Source: Sphingomonas azotifigens NBRC 15497 (lineage in GTDB: Bacteria > Pseudomonadota > Alphaproteobacteria > Sphingomonadales > Sphingomonadaceae). Taken from it: a stretch of DNA of 64,000 nucleotides. Where the stretch lies: NCBI RefSeq assembly GCF_002091475.1, contig NZ_BCTR01000014.1:186001-250000 (forward strand), given 5' to 3'. Every line of letters starts with the position of its first letter. The stretch's first letter is position 1. Shown one piece after another: positions 8,697-17,385 of this stretch. A program made the position numbers and the translations under genes. The notes beneath the pieces were generated by a model that was not told the origin of the DNA, made no database searches, and saw only the letters and a program-made list of their open reading frames with translations.

Positions 8697-9751
8697 TTGC
8701 TCTTCTTCTTGTAGATATCCATGCTCTTCTCCTCGCCCTTCACGGCGGTGCCGAATTCGAGCGGGAAGTCATTGAGCTGGCGCCACAGTTCATAGCCGAC
8801 CGAGACCGTCTCGCCCTGCACCCAGCCGCGCGCCTTCGCGCCCAGCCGCACAAAGCGGTCGCTGGGCCAGGCGGGGCGCCCCGGCATCGGCTCGACCAGC
8901 ACGCGGAACAGCCCGGTGGGCATCGCCGAGGGATCGACCGAACGGACGCGACCGTCGAACAGGCCCCAGGCCACCGAGGGCCAGCCGCTGAACTGGATCG
9001 CCGGCCAGCCTTCGAACTCGAGCCGCACCCGCCGGCCGGGCCGGACCAGCGCGATGTCGCGGCCATCGACCATCAGCTCGACGACGCGTTCGGTGGTACC
9101 CTCGGGCGTGAGCGTCGCGAGCTCGGTGCCGGCGCTGACCAACGTGGCGCCCGCGGCGGCGTTGAGGCCCTGGATGCGGCCGTCGCGCGGCGCCCGGACG
9201 ATCTGCGTCGCCTGGCGGTTGAGCGACACTTCGATGCGGTTCAGCTTCGCCCGCGATTCCGCAAGCTTGGCGCCCTGATCGGCAACGCGGATCTGCGCCT
9301 GTTCATAGTCGCGCCGCGCGGCGAGCCCTTCGTTGAACAGCGTCCGGGCGCGGTTCACGTCGATCGACGCGACGGCGCGTGCGCTTTGGATCGACTCGAT
9401 CTCGGCGAGCACCTGGTCGCGCTCGGCGGCCAGGCGCGAGAGCAGCTCGGGGTCGTTGTCGGAGACCTTGGCGATCGGGTCGCCGCGCTTCACCGCCTGG
9501 CCGTCGGTGACGAACCAGCGCTCGACCCTTCCGGGCACCAGCGCGGTGATCGACTGGACGCGGTCATGCGGATCCAGTGCCACCACCTGCCCGCGCCCGG
9601 GCGCGGTCTGCACCCAGGGCACATAGACCATGCCGAGCGTCGCCAGCACCACCAGGATCACGATCATCCAGGCGATGGCCCGGGCGATCCGCGGCGGGCG
9701 CATCGCGGCGAGGGTCGGGAAATGGCCGATATGGTCAGGCCGGAAGGGCAT
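8693..9751 (-). CDS. HlyD-family periplasmic adaptor (membrane fusion protein)
   Basis: A 352-residue adaptor that would bridge the inner-membrane exporter and the TolC-like channel. It has one N-terminal membrane helix (about 25-45, IAWMIVILVVLATLGMVYV), a biotinyl-lipoyl motif split around a helical hairpin (ITALVPGRVERWFVTDGQAVKRGDPI and IVRAPRDGRIQGLNAAAGATL) and a beta-barrel domain. The start at 9751 is well supported: AGGAGG lies 6 nt upstream. It overlaps the preceding ABC-type gene by 17 bp and the tolC-like gene by 4 bp, so the three are almost certainly co-transcribed. Confidence 0.9.
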   Translation of the reverse strand: MPFRPDHIGHFPTLAAMRPPRIARAIAWMIVILVVLATLGMVYVPWVQTAPGRGQVVALDPHDRVQSITALVPGRVERWFVTDGQAVKRGDPIAKVSDNDPELLSRLAAERDQVLAEIESIQSARAVASIDVNRARTLFNEGLAARRDYEQAQIRVADQGAKLAESRAKLNRIEVSLNRQATQIVRAPRDGRIQGLNAAAGATLVSAGTELATLTPEGTTERVVELMVDGRDIALVRPGRRVRLEFEGWPAIQFSGWPSVAWGLFDGRVRSVDPSAMPTGLFRVLVEPMPGRPAWPSDRFVRLGAKARGWVQGETVSVGYELWRQLNDFPLEFGTAVKGEEKSMDIYKKKSK

Positions 9752-11426
9752 TGCGTGCCTCCTGATCGCGCAGCGCCGCGGCGAGTTGATCGAGCGTTTC
9801 GAAGCGGGTCTGGGCGGTCTTGCCCAGCCACAGATAGCCGTCGCGGCGGATCGCCTCCGGCCGACCGGTGAACAGCAGCACCGTCGTCCCCGCCGCCCGC
9901 AGTGCGTCGAGCGCCGCCGTCAGCCGCTCGGGCGGCATCAGGTCGTAGAGCGTGCCAAGCAGCAGCACCCGCGGCCGCGCGAGCAGCGCATTGGCCAGCT
10001 TCAGCGCCATCAGCTCGCCGATCGACAGCGGATAGCCCGAGGCAGCAAGCGGCGTGTCCAGTCCTTCGGGAAGTTCACCGATGCGGCGATCGAGGCCGAC
10101 CAGTGCCAGCACGTCGAGCACCTGCGCGGCGGGGATGCCCGCGCCGGCCAGCCCCAGATAGCCGCGGATGCTGATCTCGACGATGGTCGGCCGATCGAGC
10201 ACGATCACGTCGGAGCGCAGCCGATAGACGTCGAGCCCCTCGAGATCGACGCCGCCGACCATCACCAGCCCCCTATCGGGCTGCTGGTTGCGCTTGAGCA
10301 GCAGCGCCAGCCGCTGGTCCATCGTCGGCGCGGCAACCGCCACCAGTTGCGCGCCGGCCGGGATGGTCAGGTCGAAGCGCGCGTCGCCCGCCTCGACGCC
10401 GCGCAGATGGACCTCGCCGCTGCCCAGTCCCTCGCTGCTGCGCGCATGGGTCTCGTGCGGGATCGCGTAGAGCAGCGACACTTCCTCGGACGCCGCAACC
10501 ATGTCGTAAAAGGCATCCAGATAGGTGCCGAGCTGGCCGATGCCGTAGAACACGCCCGAGAGGATGAGCTCGGCCGCGACCAGCTGCCCGATCGACAGCT
10601 GCCCCTGCAGGATCAGCCAGCCGCCCAGCGCGAGCAGCGCCGCGCTCGCGGTGGCGTAGAGCAGCAGATAGGCGCAGGTCTGGGCGAAGCTGAAGCGGAA
10701 GTGGCGGCGATGCGCGGCGACGTACGCGGCGGTGCGCTCCTCCGACTGATCCATCGCGAAATCGAGGTGGCGGGCCGATTTGTAGAAGCCGTTCGAGGTG
10801 CCGAGCCCCTCCAGCCAGCGCGCCGCCTCGTGCTTGGCATGGCTCAGCGCCACCGCCGAGCGGATCGCACCGGGCGACCAGATCTGCCAGATCAGCAGCA
10901 CCAGCGCGATGAGGATGACGTTGAAGGCGAGGAAGAACGGGTGGTAGAAGCTCGTCACCACCAGCCCCACCGCCGACTGGAGCAGGATGGTGAAGCCGCC
11001 GATCACCAGGCTCGGCACGCTCTTCTGGACCGTCATCAGATCGAAATAGCGATTGAACAGGTCGGCGCGGCGGGCATCGGCGAAGAACGGATTGCGGGCA
11101 TGCACCGCGCGGATCGTGATCTCGGCGACCGTCCGCGCGAAGATCCGCCGTTCGAACAGTGCCATGATGTGGACGCGCAATGCGCTGAGGATCACGACGA
11201 TCAGCATCAGCGTGAACAGCAGCGCCGAGAGCGTGAACAGCGGCGCGGGCAGCGCGAGGTTGGCGACGCTGTTGATCAGCAACTGTACCGAAATCGGAGT
11301 CGCCAGCGACAAGAGGCTGATCGCGCCGCCATAGACCATCGCCAGCCGCAGATAGCCGCCATCGGGGCCGATCACCTCGCCCAGCCAGCCGCGCACCTGG
11401 GCCCAACCGATCCTCTGCTTCGCCAT
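9735..11426 (-). CDS. ABC exporter-like protein with a degenerate, probably inactive ATPase domain
   Basis: 563 residues from ATG 11426, chosen because AAAGGAGA lies upstream; an upstream ATG at 11474 has none. The N-terminal half (about 25-320) is a six-helix type I exporter transmembrane domain. The C-terminal half keeps the order of an ABC domain, but the catalytic motifs are gone. The Walker A region reads VAVAAPTMDQRLALLL (about 362-377) with no GxxGxGKS. The Q-loop Gln is absent. The signature reads LSIGE, Walker B reads VLLLGTLYD instead of LLLLDEAT, and the H-loop His is Gly (LLFTGRPE). It is the first gene of the ABC-HlyD-TolC operon. If no other ATPase partners with it, it is a pseudo-ABC scaffold or a differently energised exporter. 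Confidence 0.85.
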   Translation of the reverse strand: MAKQRIGWAQVRGWLGEVIGPDGGYLRLAMVYGGAISLLSLATPISVQLLINSVANLALPAPLFTLSALLFTLMLIVVILSALRVHIMALFERRIFARTVAEITIRAVHARNPFFADARRADLFNRYFDLMTVQKSVPSLVIGGFTILLQSAVGLVVTSFYHPFFLAFNVILIALVLLIWQIWSPGAIRSAVALSHAKHEAARWLEGLGTSNGFYKSARHLDFAMDQSEERTAAYVAAHRRHFRFSFAQTCAYLLLYATASAALLALGGWLILQGQLSIGQLVAAELILSGVFYGIGQLGTYLDAFYDMVAASEEVSLLYAIPHETHARSSEGLGSGEVHLRGVEAGDARFDLTIPAGAQLVAVAAPTMDQRLALLLKRNQQPDRGLVMVGGVDLEGLDVYRLRSDVIVLDRPTIVEISIRGYLGLAGAGIPAAQVLDVLALVGLDRRIGELPEGLDTPLAASGYPLSIGELMALKLANALLARPRVLLLGTLYDLMPPERLTAALDALRAAGTTVLLFTGRPEAIRRDGYLWLGKTAQTRFETLDQLAAALRDQEARNALPA

Positions 11427-11498
11427 CGCTGCTGCGTCTCCTTTGGAACCGCTGATCTGCGTGCGCCGCGTCATTGGAGCAATGGCAGCACGGCTATA

Positions 11499-12467
11499 TC
11501 ATCGATAGGAAATCCCTATGGCCTCGACACAGGCGACCAGTTCGCGCGCCAGCCGCTGATAGGCGCCGCTCCGCGCCGCGCTGCTGCGCCATACCAGGCC
11601 GAGTTCGCGATAGTGGCGGCCGCCGCGAAAGGGCCTGGACACGACATCATCGCCCGGACGGATCTCCTGCCGCACATAGAGCTCGGGCAGCACTGCCAGC
11701 CCCATGCCCATCCCCGCCATCTGCCGGATCGCGTCGAGGCTGGTGCCTTCATAGTCGGTGCGCACCCGGGCCCCGGCCTCCTCGGCGATGGCGATCGTCT
11801 GCTCGGCGAGCCGGTAGCCGCGCTGCAGCGTCAGCAGATCCTGGCCGGCGAGATGCTCGCGGCCGATCGCGTCTTGCGCGGCAAGTGGATGGTCGGCTGT
11901 CATGGCAAGGTGCAGCGGCTCGCGGAACAGCCGCTCGACATGGGTGCCCGGTGCCGGCAGCGGCAGCTGGGCGAGGATCACGTCATGCTGGCCGGCCGCC
12001 AGCGCCTCGACCAGCAGGCCGGGCGTGTTTTCGCGGACATGCACTCGCAGGTCGTGGAATTGCTGGTGCAGCCGCGCCACGAGCCGGGGCAGCAGATAGG
12101 CGCCCAGCGTCGGGGTGACCCCAAGCCTTATGGTGCCGAGCAGCCCAGCCTCGCCCACGGCGCGCAGATCGGCGAGATCGCGGACCTCGAGCAGGATGCG
12201 GCGCGCACGGTCTACCACCTCACGCCCGAGCGGCGTCAGCAGCACCCTGGCACCGCGCTCGACCAGCGGCGCCCCCAATGCCGTTTCCAGCTGCCGTACG
12301 GATTGGGACAGCGAGGGCTGGCTCACCCCCGCCGTCGCCGCCGCGCGGGTGAAGCTCGCCTCCTCCGCAAGCGCCACCAGATAGCGCAGCTGGCGCAGGC
12401 TTACCTGCTGCTCGAAGCCGCTCGTCGTCGCATGCATATCCATATGGCTGCATCTTGCCGCAATCAT
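11499..12467 (-). CDS. LysR-family transcriptional regulator (OxyR-like in layout, no redox cysteines)
   Basis: About 322 residues. The N-terminal winged helix-turn-helix (LRQLRYLVALAEEASFTRAAATAGVSQPSLSQSV) is followed by the two-lobed LysR effector domain (LRLGVTP-type start, GMGMGLAVLPEL). The overall layout resembles OxyR/CynR-type members, but the paired redox cysteines of OxyR are absent. It lies 72 bp upstream of the pseudo-ABC start in the same direction, so it may be co-transcribed with or control the secretion operon. The start is uncertain among ATG 12467, 12443 and 12437; the DNA-binding helix is complete with any of them. The 137 bp up to the EAL gene hold divergent promoters that I cannot resolve. 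Confidence 0.88.
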   Translation of the reverse strand: MIAARCSHMDMHATTSGFEQQVSLRQLRYLVALAEEASFTRAAATAGVSQPSLSQSVRQLETALGAPLVERGARVLLTPLGREVVDRARRILLEVRDLADLRAVGEAGLLGTIRLGVTPTLGAYLLPRLVARLHQQFHDLRVHVRENTPGLLVEALAAGQHDVILAQLPLPAPGTHVERLFREPLHLAMTADHPLAAQDAIGREHLAGQDLLTLQRGYRLAEQTIAIAEEAGARVRTDYEGTSLDAIRQMAGMGMGLAVLPELYVRQEIRPGDDVVSRPFRGGRHYRELGLVWRSSAARSGAYQRLARELVACVEAIGISYR

Positions 12468-12604
12468 GTCGCGGCATCGACTCCGTTGTTTCCGTCAGCA
12501 ACGCTTTGTCGCAGCCGGGAAAGAATGTCATTCTGCGCACGACTGCAAAGATGCACGTGCCTGAATTCGTGGAATATTAGTATCGATCTACTACCAGCGA
12601 GCGG

Positions 12605-13372
12605 ATGGAGATGCGGAAGATCTGTACCGGCTGCCGTGACGGCAGCGATTTCGACATCCCGTTCGACATGGCGTTCCAGCCGATCGTCGACACGGAGACG
12701 GGCACGGCGTTCGCCTATGAAGCGCTGGTGCGCGGCGTCGACGGATCGGGCGCAGCGGGCGTGCTGTCGCAGGTGACCGACACCAACCGCTACGCCTTCG
12801 ACCAGGCCTGCCGGGTCAAGGCGATCGAACGCGCGATGGCAGCGGGGCTGATGGCGACCGGCGCCCGTCTCTCGATCAACTTCCTGCCCAACGCGGTCTA
12901 TTCGCCGGTCGCCTGCATCCAGCTCACCCTGATGACCGCGCGCAAGGCGAACCTGCCGCTCGACCGGCTGATCTTCGAGTTCACCGAGAACGAGCAGATG
13001 GGCGCACCCGAGCATGTCGCGACGATCATCGAATCGTACAAGCAGATCGGCTTCAAGGTCGCGATCGACGATTTCGGCGCCGGGCATTCGGGGCTGGACC
13101 GGTTCGCGCGCTTTGCGCCCGACGAAGTGAAGCTCGACATGGAGCTGGTCCGCGGGGTGGAGGACGATCCGCGCCGCCAGGCGATCGTCCGGGCGATGGT
13201 CGGGCTGTGCGCCGAGCTCGACACGCTGCTGATCGCCGAAGGCATCGAGACCGCCGCCGAGGCCGCGACGCTGCGGCGGCTGGGCGTGCGCTATCACCAG
13301 GGCTATTGGTATGCGCGGCCGGCGCTCGGTATGCTCCCCGCGATCACCGCCGAGGCCATGAAGCGCGTCTGA
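12605..13372 (+). CDS. Stand-alone EAL-domain cyclic-di-GMP phosphodiesterase
   Basis: A 255-residue cytoplasmic protein consisting almost entirely of one EAL domain. The catalytic and metal-binding residues I would expect are all visible: E39 in YEALVRG, Asn in SINFLPN, Glu in FEFTENE, both Asp in AIDDFGAGHSGL, Lys in DEVKLD, Glu in IAEGIET, and Gln in HQGYWYARP. It should therefore hydrolyse c-di-GMP to pGpG. The N-terminus carries a CTGC pair (residues 7-10) of unknown role. No sensory or GGDEF domain is fused. An in-frame ATG at 12611 is a possible alternative start. It converges with the GntR gene, the two stops abutting in TGATCA. Confidence 0.92.
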   Translation: MEMRKICTGCRDGSDFDIPFDMAFQPIVDTETGTAFAYEALVRGVDGSGAAGVLSQVTDTNRYAFDQACRVKAIERAMAAGLMATGARLSINFLPNAVYSPVACIQLTLMTARKANLPLDRLIFEFTENEQMGAPEHVATIIESYKQIGFKVAIDDFGAGHSGLDRFARFAPDEVKLDMELVRGVEDDPRRQAIVRAMVGLCAELDTLLIAEGIETAAEAATLRRLGVRYHQGYWYARPALGMLPAITAEAMKRV

Positions 13373-14191
13373 TCAGGCGTCGAGCCGCAGGCGGTAGGTG
13401 TAGAGATCGCCGCGGAACATGCCTTCGACATATTCCACCATCGCGCCGCCCCGCAAATGGGTGCGCCGCTTGATCAGCAGGCAGGGCTGCGCCCCGCCCA
13501 GCCCGAAAATCTCCTGCTCCTGCGCCGAGGGCAAGGTCGCCTCCACCGTCTGGTCGCAATAGGCTAGTTCGAGCCCGGACTCGGCGATCGCGCGATAGAT
13601 TGATCCGCTGCCATCGGCGTCGGCCAGCACCGGCGCGGCGTCGAGGCTGTACCACGCCGATTCCACCGACATCGGGATGTCGTCGCCCAGGCGCACGCGC
13701 ACCAGGCGGAGGAACTTGGCCTGCGAGGACAAGCCGAACAGCGATGCCATGGAGCGGTCGGTGACCACCTGGCGGGTCAGCACCCGCGTCGACGGCACCC
13801 GGTTCGCCTCCGCCATTTCCTGGGTGAAGCCGCGCAGCCGGTCCATCCCGGGTACCAGCTTGCCCGGGCGAACCGCCTCGACGATCGAGCCGCGGCGGCC
13901 ATGGCCCGATATCAGCCCGCGCGACCGCAACTGGCCATAGGCCTGCTGCACGGTGGCGCGGCTCAACCCCATGGCCTCGGCCAGTTGGCGTTCCGCTGGC
14001 AGCGTGAATCCCGGGGCAAGCCGCCCGCGCTGGATCAGCCCGGCGACCTGTTCCTCGATCTGGCGATAGGCCGGCATCGCGGTTTCCCGGCTGATGCGCA
14101 GCAATGTCGCCAGCGAAGGGATATCGAGACGGTGCGCGTCCGACGTTTCGCTTGATCCCTGTTGCAAGACGTTCCTGAATCGCGTGGCCAT
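13373..14191 (-). CDS. GntR/HutC-family transcriptional regulator with UTRA domain
   Basis: A 272-residue repressor-type protein. The winged helix (PAYRQIEEQVAGLIQRGRLAPG, then LPAERQLAEAMGLSRATVQQAYGQL) is followed by a UTRA ligand-binding domain ending in EYVEGMFRGDLYTYRL. Members of this group usually respond to sugars, sugar phosphates or amino-acid derivatives. It diverges from a PfkB kinase only 38 bp away and probably controls it. The family usually begins a few residues before PAYRQI, so the 38 extra N-terminal residues may be an over-extension. A start at ATG 14077 would leave 152 bp for the shared promoter. Confidence 0.9.
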   Translation of the reverse strand: MATRFRNVLQQGSSETSDAHRLDIPSLATLLRISRETAMPAYRQIEEQVAGLIQRGRLAPGFTLPAERQLAEAMGLSRATVQQAYGQLRSRGLISGHGRRGSIVEAVRPGKLVPGMDRLRGFTQEMAEANRVPSTRVLTRQVVTDRSMASLFGLSSQAKFLRLVRVRLGDDIPMSVESAWYSLDAAPVLADADGSGSIYRAIAESGLELAYCDQTVEATLPSAQEQEIFGLGGAQPCLLIKRRTHLRGGAMVEYVEGMFRGDLYTYRLRLDA

Positions 14192-14229
14192 GCCCGATCG
14201 GATATAGTCACCGGCCGGGGGGATGAAAA

Positions 14230-15198
14230 ATGATCACTGATCCGGATTGGCACGCGCGGTCAACCGATGATTGTCCGGTTTTCGTTCTGGCCAGCTTCGT
14301 CGCCGCCTGTTCGGTGCGCGTCGACCGCCTGCCGGCGCGGGGCGAGACGCTGGCGGCCGACGACTTTCTGCTCGAGGCTGGCGGCAAGGGGCTGAACGTC
14401 GCGGTGGCACTGCGCCGGTTGGGCGTCGCGGTCGACGGCCTCCTCGCGGTCGGCGCCGACTGGTTCGGCGGCCTTGCGGCCGGCGTGCTCGCCACGAACG
14501 ACCTGCCGGCCGCAATGCTGTGCCGGATGCCGGGGCGGAGCGGTGCCGGCGTCGGGTTGATCGATCGCGCCGGGGATACCGTGATCGCCGTTTATCCGGG
14601 GGCGAACGCCAGCCTCGCCGCCGAGGATGTCGTCCGCTGCGCCGGGCAGATCGCGCGCGCCCGCTACGTCGTCGCCCAGTTCGAGATCGGCGATGCCCCG
14701 ATCGCCGCCGCCTTTGCCGCTGCCCCCCAGGCAACCCGCGTGCTCAACCCCTCCCCCTTTCGCCCGATCCTGCCGGCGATTCTCGCCGATACCGATCTGC
14801 TGGTCGTCAACGAGACCGAAGCCGATGCGCTGGCGCAGAGCCTCGGCATCGACCCGGATCCCGATCGAAGGGCATTGGCGACCGCGCTCTTCCAGGCCGG
14901 CGTGCAGATGCTGGTGGTCACCGCCGGGGAACGCGATGCACGGCTGTGGCAGCCGGGCCTCGCACCGATCCTCCAGCCCAGTTTCGCGGTTGCGGCGATC
15001 GACGGAATCGGCGCCGGCGATGCCTTTCTGGCCGGCCTTGTCGCGGCGCTGGCAGAAGGCACGCCACCGGCCGAGGCGCTGCGTCTCGCCGCTGCCTGTG
15101 GTGCGCTGGCCGCCACCCGCCACGGCGTGCTGGCCGCCCTGCCGACCCGCGCACAGCGTGACGGTCTCGTGCAGACGAACGTTTTCGCATCGCCCTGA
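14230..15198 (+). CDS. PfkB-family carbohydrate kinase (ribokinase-like)
   Basis: A 322-residue cytoplasmic kinase that should phosphorylate a sugar or nucleoside with ATP. The PfkB signatures are present: the substrate-side GGKGLNVAVALRRLG (51-65), NPSPFRPI, NETEADAL, and the C-terminal anion-hole/catalytic motif DGIGAGDAFLAGL with the base Asp. The exact substrate cannot be told from sequence. Purine-rich GGGGGG lies upstream of ATG 14230, though its spacing of about 8 nt runs across a second, out-of-frame ATG. It is divergent from the GntR regulator, so an inducible catabolic or salvage role is likely (inference). Confidence 0.9.
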   Translation: MITDPDWHARSTDDCPVFVLASFVAACSVRVDRLPARGETLAADDFLLEAGGKGLNVAVALRRLGVAVDGLLAVGADWFGGLAAGVLATNDLPAAMLCRMPGRSGAGVGLIDRAGDTVIAVYPGANASLAAEDVVRCAGQIARARYVVAQFEIGDAPIAAAFAAAPQATRVLNPSPFRPILPAILADTDLLVVNETEADALAQSLGIDPDPDRRALATALFQAGVQMLVVTAGERDARLWQPGLAPILQPSFAVAAIDGIGAGDAFLAGLVAALAEGTPPAEALRLAAACGALAATRHGVLAALPTRAQRDGLVQTNVFASP

Positions 15199-15244
15199 TT
15201 TTTGGATTGGTTATGGATTGACTCTGGAGCCCCTCTGGTCGTAG

Positions 15245-15291
15245 TCCGATACCAGATGGTTAACGGATGCGGGGGAGCATCCGGTATCGGA
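15245..15291 (+). promoter_or_regulatory. Nested stem-loop in the leader of the first PEPxxWA gene
   Basis: A 47-nt structure lies immediately before the ribosome-binding site. The outer stem is TCCGATACC (15245-15253) pairing with GGTATCGGA (15283-15291). The inner stem is GGATGC (15265-15270) pairing with GCATCC (15277-15282) around a GGGGGA loop. An 11-nt bulge (AGATGGTTAAC) lies on the 5' side only. All 15 pairs are perfect. The GGGGG at 15294-15298 and GTG 15305 follow at once, so folding could govern translation. Alternatively the arms may be a protein-binding site. The 15199-15304 gap shows nothing else clear. Confidence 0.5.
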
Positions 15292-15304
15292 ATGGGGGTT
15301 CCGG

Positions 15305-16336
15305 GTGCAGCTTACACCTCGCCGCGTCGCGCCAGCATTGCTTGGCGCATTGTTGCTTTCCACGTCGGCCGAGGCCGGCACGACCTCGCATGTGCGCACC
15401 GTAACCGGGCGCGCCACCGGCGGCGTGGGGCCTTTCGGCTGCGCCACGTCCGGTCCGCAAAACGACATCCGCAACTGGTTCTCGGCCGCGGTCTTCCTTC
15501 CTACCGAAGGCTATGCGACCTGCCACCTTCAGGGATCGACGATCAACAACAGCGGCCCGGCGGCGACCACCGCCACCTCCAGCGCCATCTCGACCGACAA
15601 GGGCAACACCGCGACCGCCGCGGCCTCGGCCCATGCGGATTATACGAGGATGGGGGCAGCCGCATCGAGCAGCGTCACCGGCGGCCCCTATGAGTTCAAC
15701 TATCACACCGCCGAAGGCGTGGCGTTCGTCAGCGACACGCTGAACGTCGACGCCAGCGGCAACCAGGGCTTTATCAAGCTCGGCTTTGCGATCGACGGCA
15801 CGATGCATGTCGGGCCGTCCGGCCAGGCCTTCGTCGACTTCGCCTTCCAGTTCGGCAATGGTCCCATCTGGTCGGCTATGTCCGCAACCATCAGCCAGCA
15901 GGGCGGCACAAACTTCCGGGCCGACTATACCCCGGGCTTCAAGGACTACAGCCAGTCGAACAGCGACTTCTCGATCGACGGCACGGTCTTCACACGGGTG
16001 CTGCCGGTGACGTTCGGGCAGTCCGTCGACGTGACCTACGGCCTCTTCGCCTCTGCCGCTTCCGGCCTCTACGGGTCCGGTGCGGAGAGCGCTTTCGGGT
16101 CGACGGTGCGCCTTACCTCGATTGCGGTGACGGACGCGAAGGGCAAGCCGATCGATTTCTCGATCAGCTCGGCGTCGGGCACTAGATACGACGCGCAGGG
16201 CGCGCATGCCCTGCCCACCGGCGTCCCCGAGCCCGGTAGCTGGGCGCTGCTGATCCTCGGCTTCGGGGCTGCGGGCGCAACACTGCGCCGCACCGCGCCG
16301 ACATCATCTCTGCGCGCGCGCTACATCTTTCGTTGA
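15305..16336 (+). CDS. Secreted PEPxxWA-CTERM protein, paralog 1
   Basis: A 343-residue exported protein. The signal peptide (core PALLGALLLSTSAEA, cleavage before GTTSHVR) leads into a Ser/Thr/Gly-rich, beta-rich body of unknown function. The C-terminus carries the sorting motif VPEPGSWALLILGFG, a short hydrophobic helix and a basic tail (TLRR), as in substrates of exosortase-type enzymes. Two Cys in GPFGCATS and YATCHLQG are conserved with the next gene and may pair. The start is GTG with GGGGG 6-10 nt upstream; the same AATGGGGGTT context precedes the paralog. No exosortase gene is in the window. Confidence 0.85.
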   Translation: MQLTPRRVAPALLGALLLSTSAEAGTTSHVRTVTGRATGGVGPFGCATSGPQNDIRNWFSAAVFLPTEGYATCHLQGSTINNSGPAATTATSSAISTDKGNTATAAASAHADYTRMGAAASSSVTGGPYEFNYHTAEGVAFVSDTLNVDASGNQGFIKLGFAIDGTMHVGPSGQAFVDFAFQFGNGPIWSAMSATISQQGGTNFRADYTPGFKDYSQSNSDFSIDGTVFTRVLPVTFGQSVDVTYGLFASAASGLYGSGAESAFGSTVRLTSIAVTDAKGKPIDFSISSASGTRYDAQGAHALPTGVPEPGSWALLILGFGAAGATLRRTAPTSSLRARYIFR

Positions 16337-16349
16337 AATGGGGGTTTTA

Positions 16350-17372
16350 ATGCGTGATCTTCGTCGTTTCGCGGCGCCGGCGCTGGTGGCAGCGCTGCTT
16401 CCCGCAACCGCGCAAGCGGGTACGACATCGCATGTGCGTACTGTGGTCGGCCACGCCCAGGGCGGCCAGGGGCAGTTCGGCTGCGCTACCTCCGGTCCGC
16501 AGGCCGATATCGGCGCGTGGTTCGGTTCGAAGACCGCCGGTTTGCCGACCGAAGGCTATGCAGCGTGCCATCTGCAAGGTGCAACGATCAACAACAGCGG
16601 CGCAGGTGCCACCTCGGCAGTTTCCAGCGCCAGCCAGACGATCAGCGGCAACACCGCGACAGCGGACGCCAGCGCCCATGCCAGCTATACCGGCGCAGGC
16701 GCTTCGTCCTCGAGCAACCTCACCGGCGGCCCGTACAACTTCGACTTTCACCAAGCGGAAAGCACCACCTTCGTTCGCGACACGCTGACCTTCCTGGCGA
16801 ATGCCGACAAGGGGTTCGTCCGGATCGGCTTCGCACTCGACGGCGCCATGCACACCGCCGGCACCGCAGAGGCGTTTTCGGAGCTGTCGTACAAGGTTGG
16901 CAACGACCATGTCTACGCGATGATGTCGGCGAAGCTGAGCGGACCGAACTCCGGCCGCTTCTACGCCACCTACACGCCGGGTTTTACCGACTTCACCCGC
17001 ACCGAACATGATTTCACGATCGACGGCACGGTCTATTCGGATGCGATCCCGGTCACCTTCGGCCAGGGGGTCGATTTCACCTATGCGTTGTTCACGTCCG
17101 CCTTCTCCGGTACCTATGGATCCTATGCGCAGAGCCTATTCGGCTCGACGGTAAAGCTGACCTCGATCTCGGTGGTCGACGCGCAGGGGCGGCCGATCGA
17201 CTTCACCGTCCATTCGACATCGGGCACGCTGTACGATGCGAAGGGCGCGCACGCGGTGCCGTCGGGCGTCCCCGAGCCTGCGAGCTGGGCATTGCTGATC
17301 CTCGGCTTCGGCGGCGTGGGGGCCGCCGCCCGTCGTCGCAGGGCGATGCCGCTCCAGCCTGCTTACGCCTGA
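16350..17372 (+). CDS. Secreted PEPxxWA-CTERM protein, paralog 2
   Basis: A 340-residue tandem paralog of the preceding gene. It shares signal-peptide type, the GTTSHVRTV start of the mature chain, both cysteines, TINNSG, the GGPYxF motif, TYTPGF, DFTIDGTV, PVTFGQ and the tail VPEPASWALLILGFGGVG followed by ARRRR. Function is unknown; extracytoplasmic anchoring or surface display is implied by the motif. I place the start at ATG 16350 rather than ATG 16338. The latter lies inside AATGGGGGTT, whose counterpart before paralog 1 is clearly the ribosome-binding site. A strong terminator follows, so both genes probably form one transcript. Confidence 0.87.
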   Translation: MRDLRRFAAPALVAALLPATAQAGTTSHVRTVVGHAQGGQGQFGCATSGPQADIGAWFGSKTAGLPTEGYAACHLQGATINNSGAGATSAVSSASQTISGNTATADASAHASYTGAGASSSSNLTGGPYNFDFHQAESTTFVRDTLTFLANADKGFVRIGFALDGAMHTAGTAEAFSELSYKVGNDHVYAMMSAKLSGPNSGRFYATYTPGFTDFTRTEHDFTIDGTVYSDAIPVTFGQGVDFTYALFTSAFSGTYGSYAQSLFGSTVKLTSISVVDAQGRPIDFTVHSTSGTLYDAKGAHAVPSGVPEPASWALLILGFGGVGAAARRRRAMPLQPAYA

Positions 17373-17385
17373 CGAGCCCCGACTC

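Noticed and set aside
11499..12467. Calling the LysR protein OxyR.
   Set aside because: The layout is similar, but the two redox-active cysteines that define OxyR are missing. The only cysteines are near the extreme N- and C-termini.
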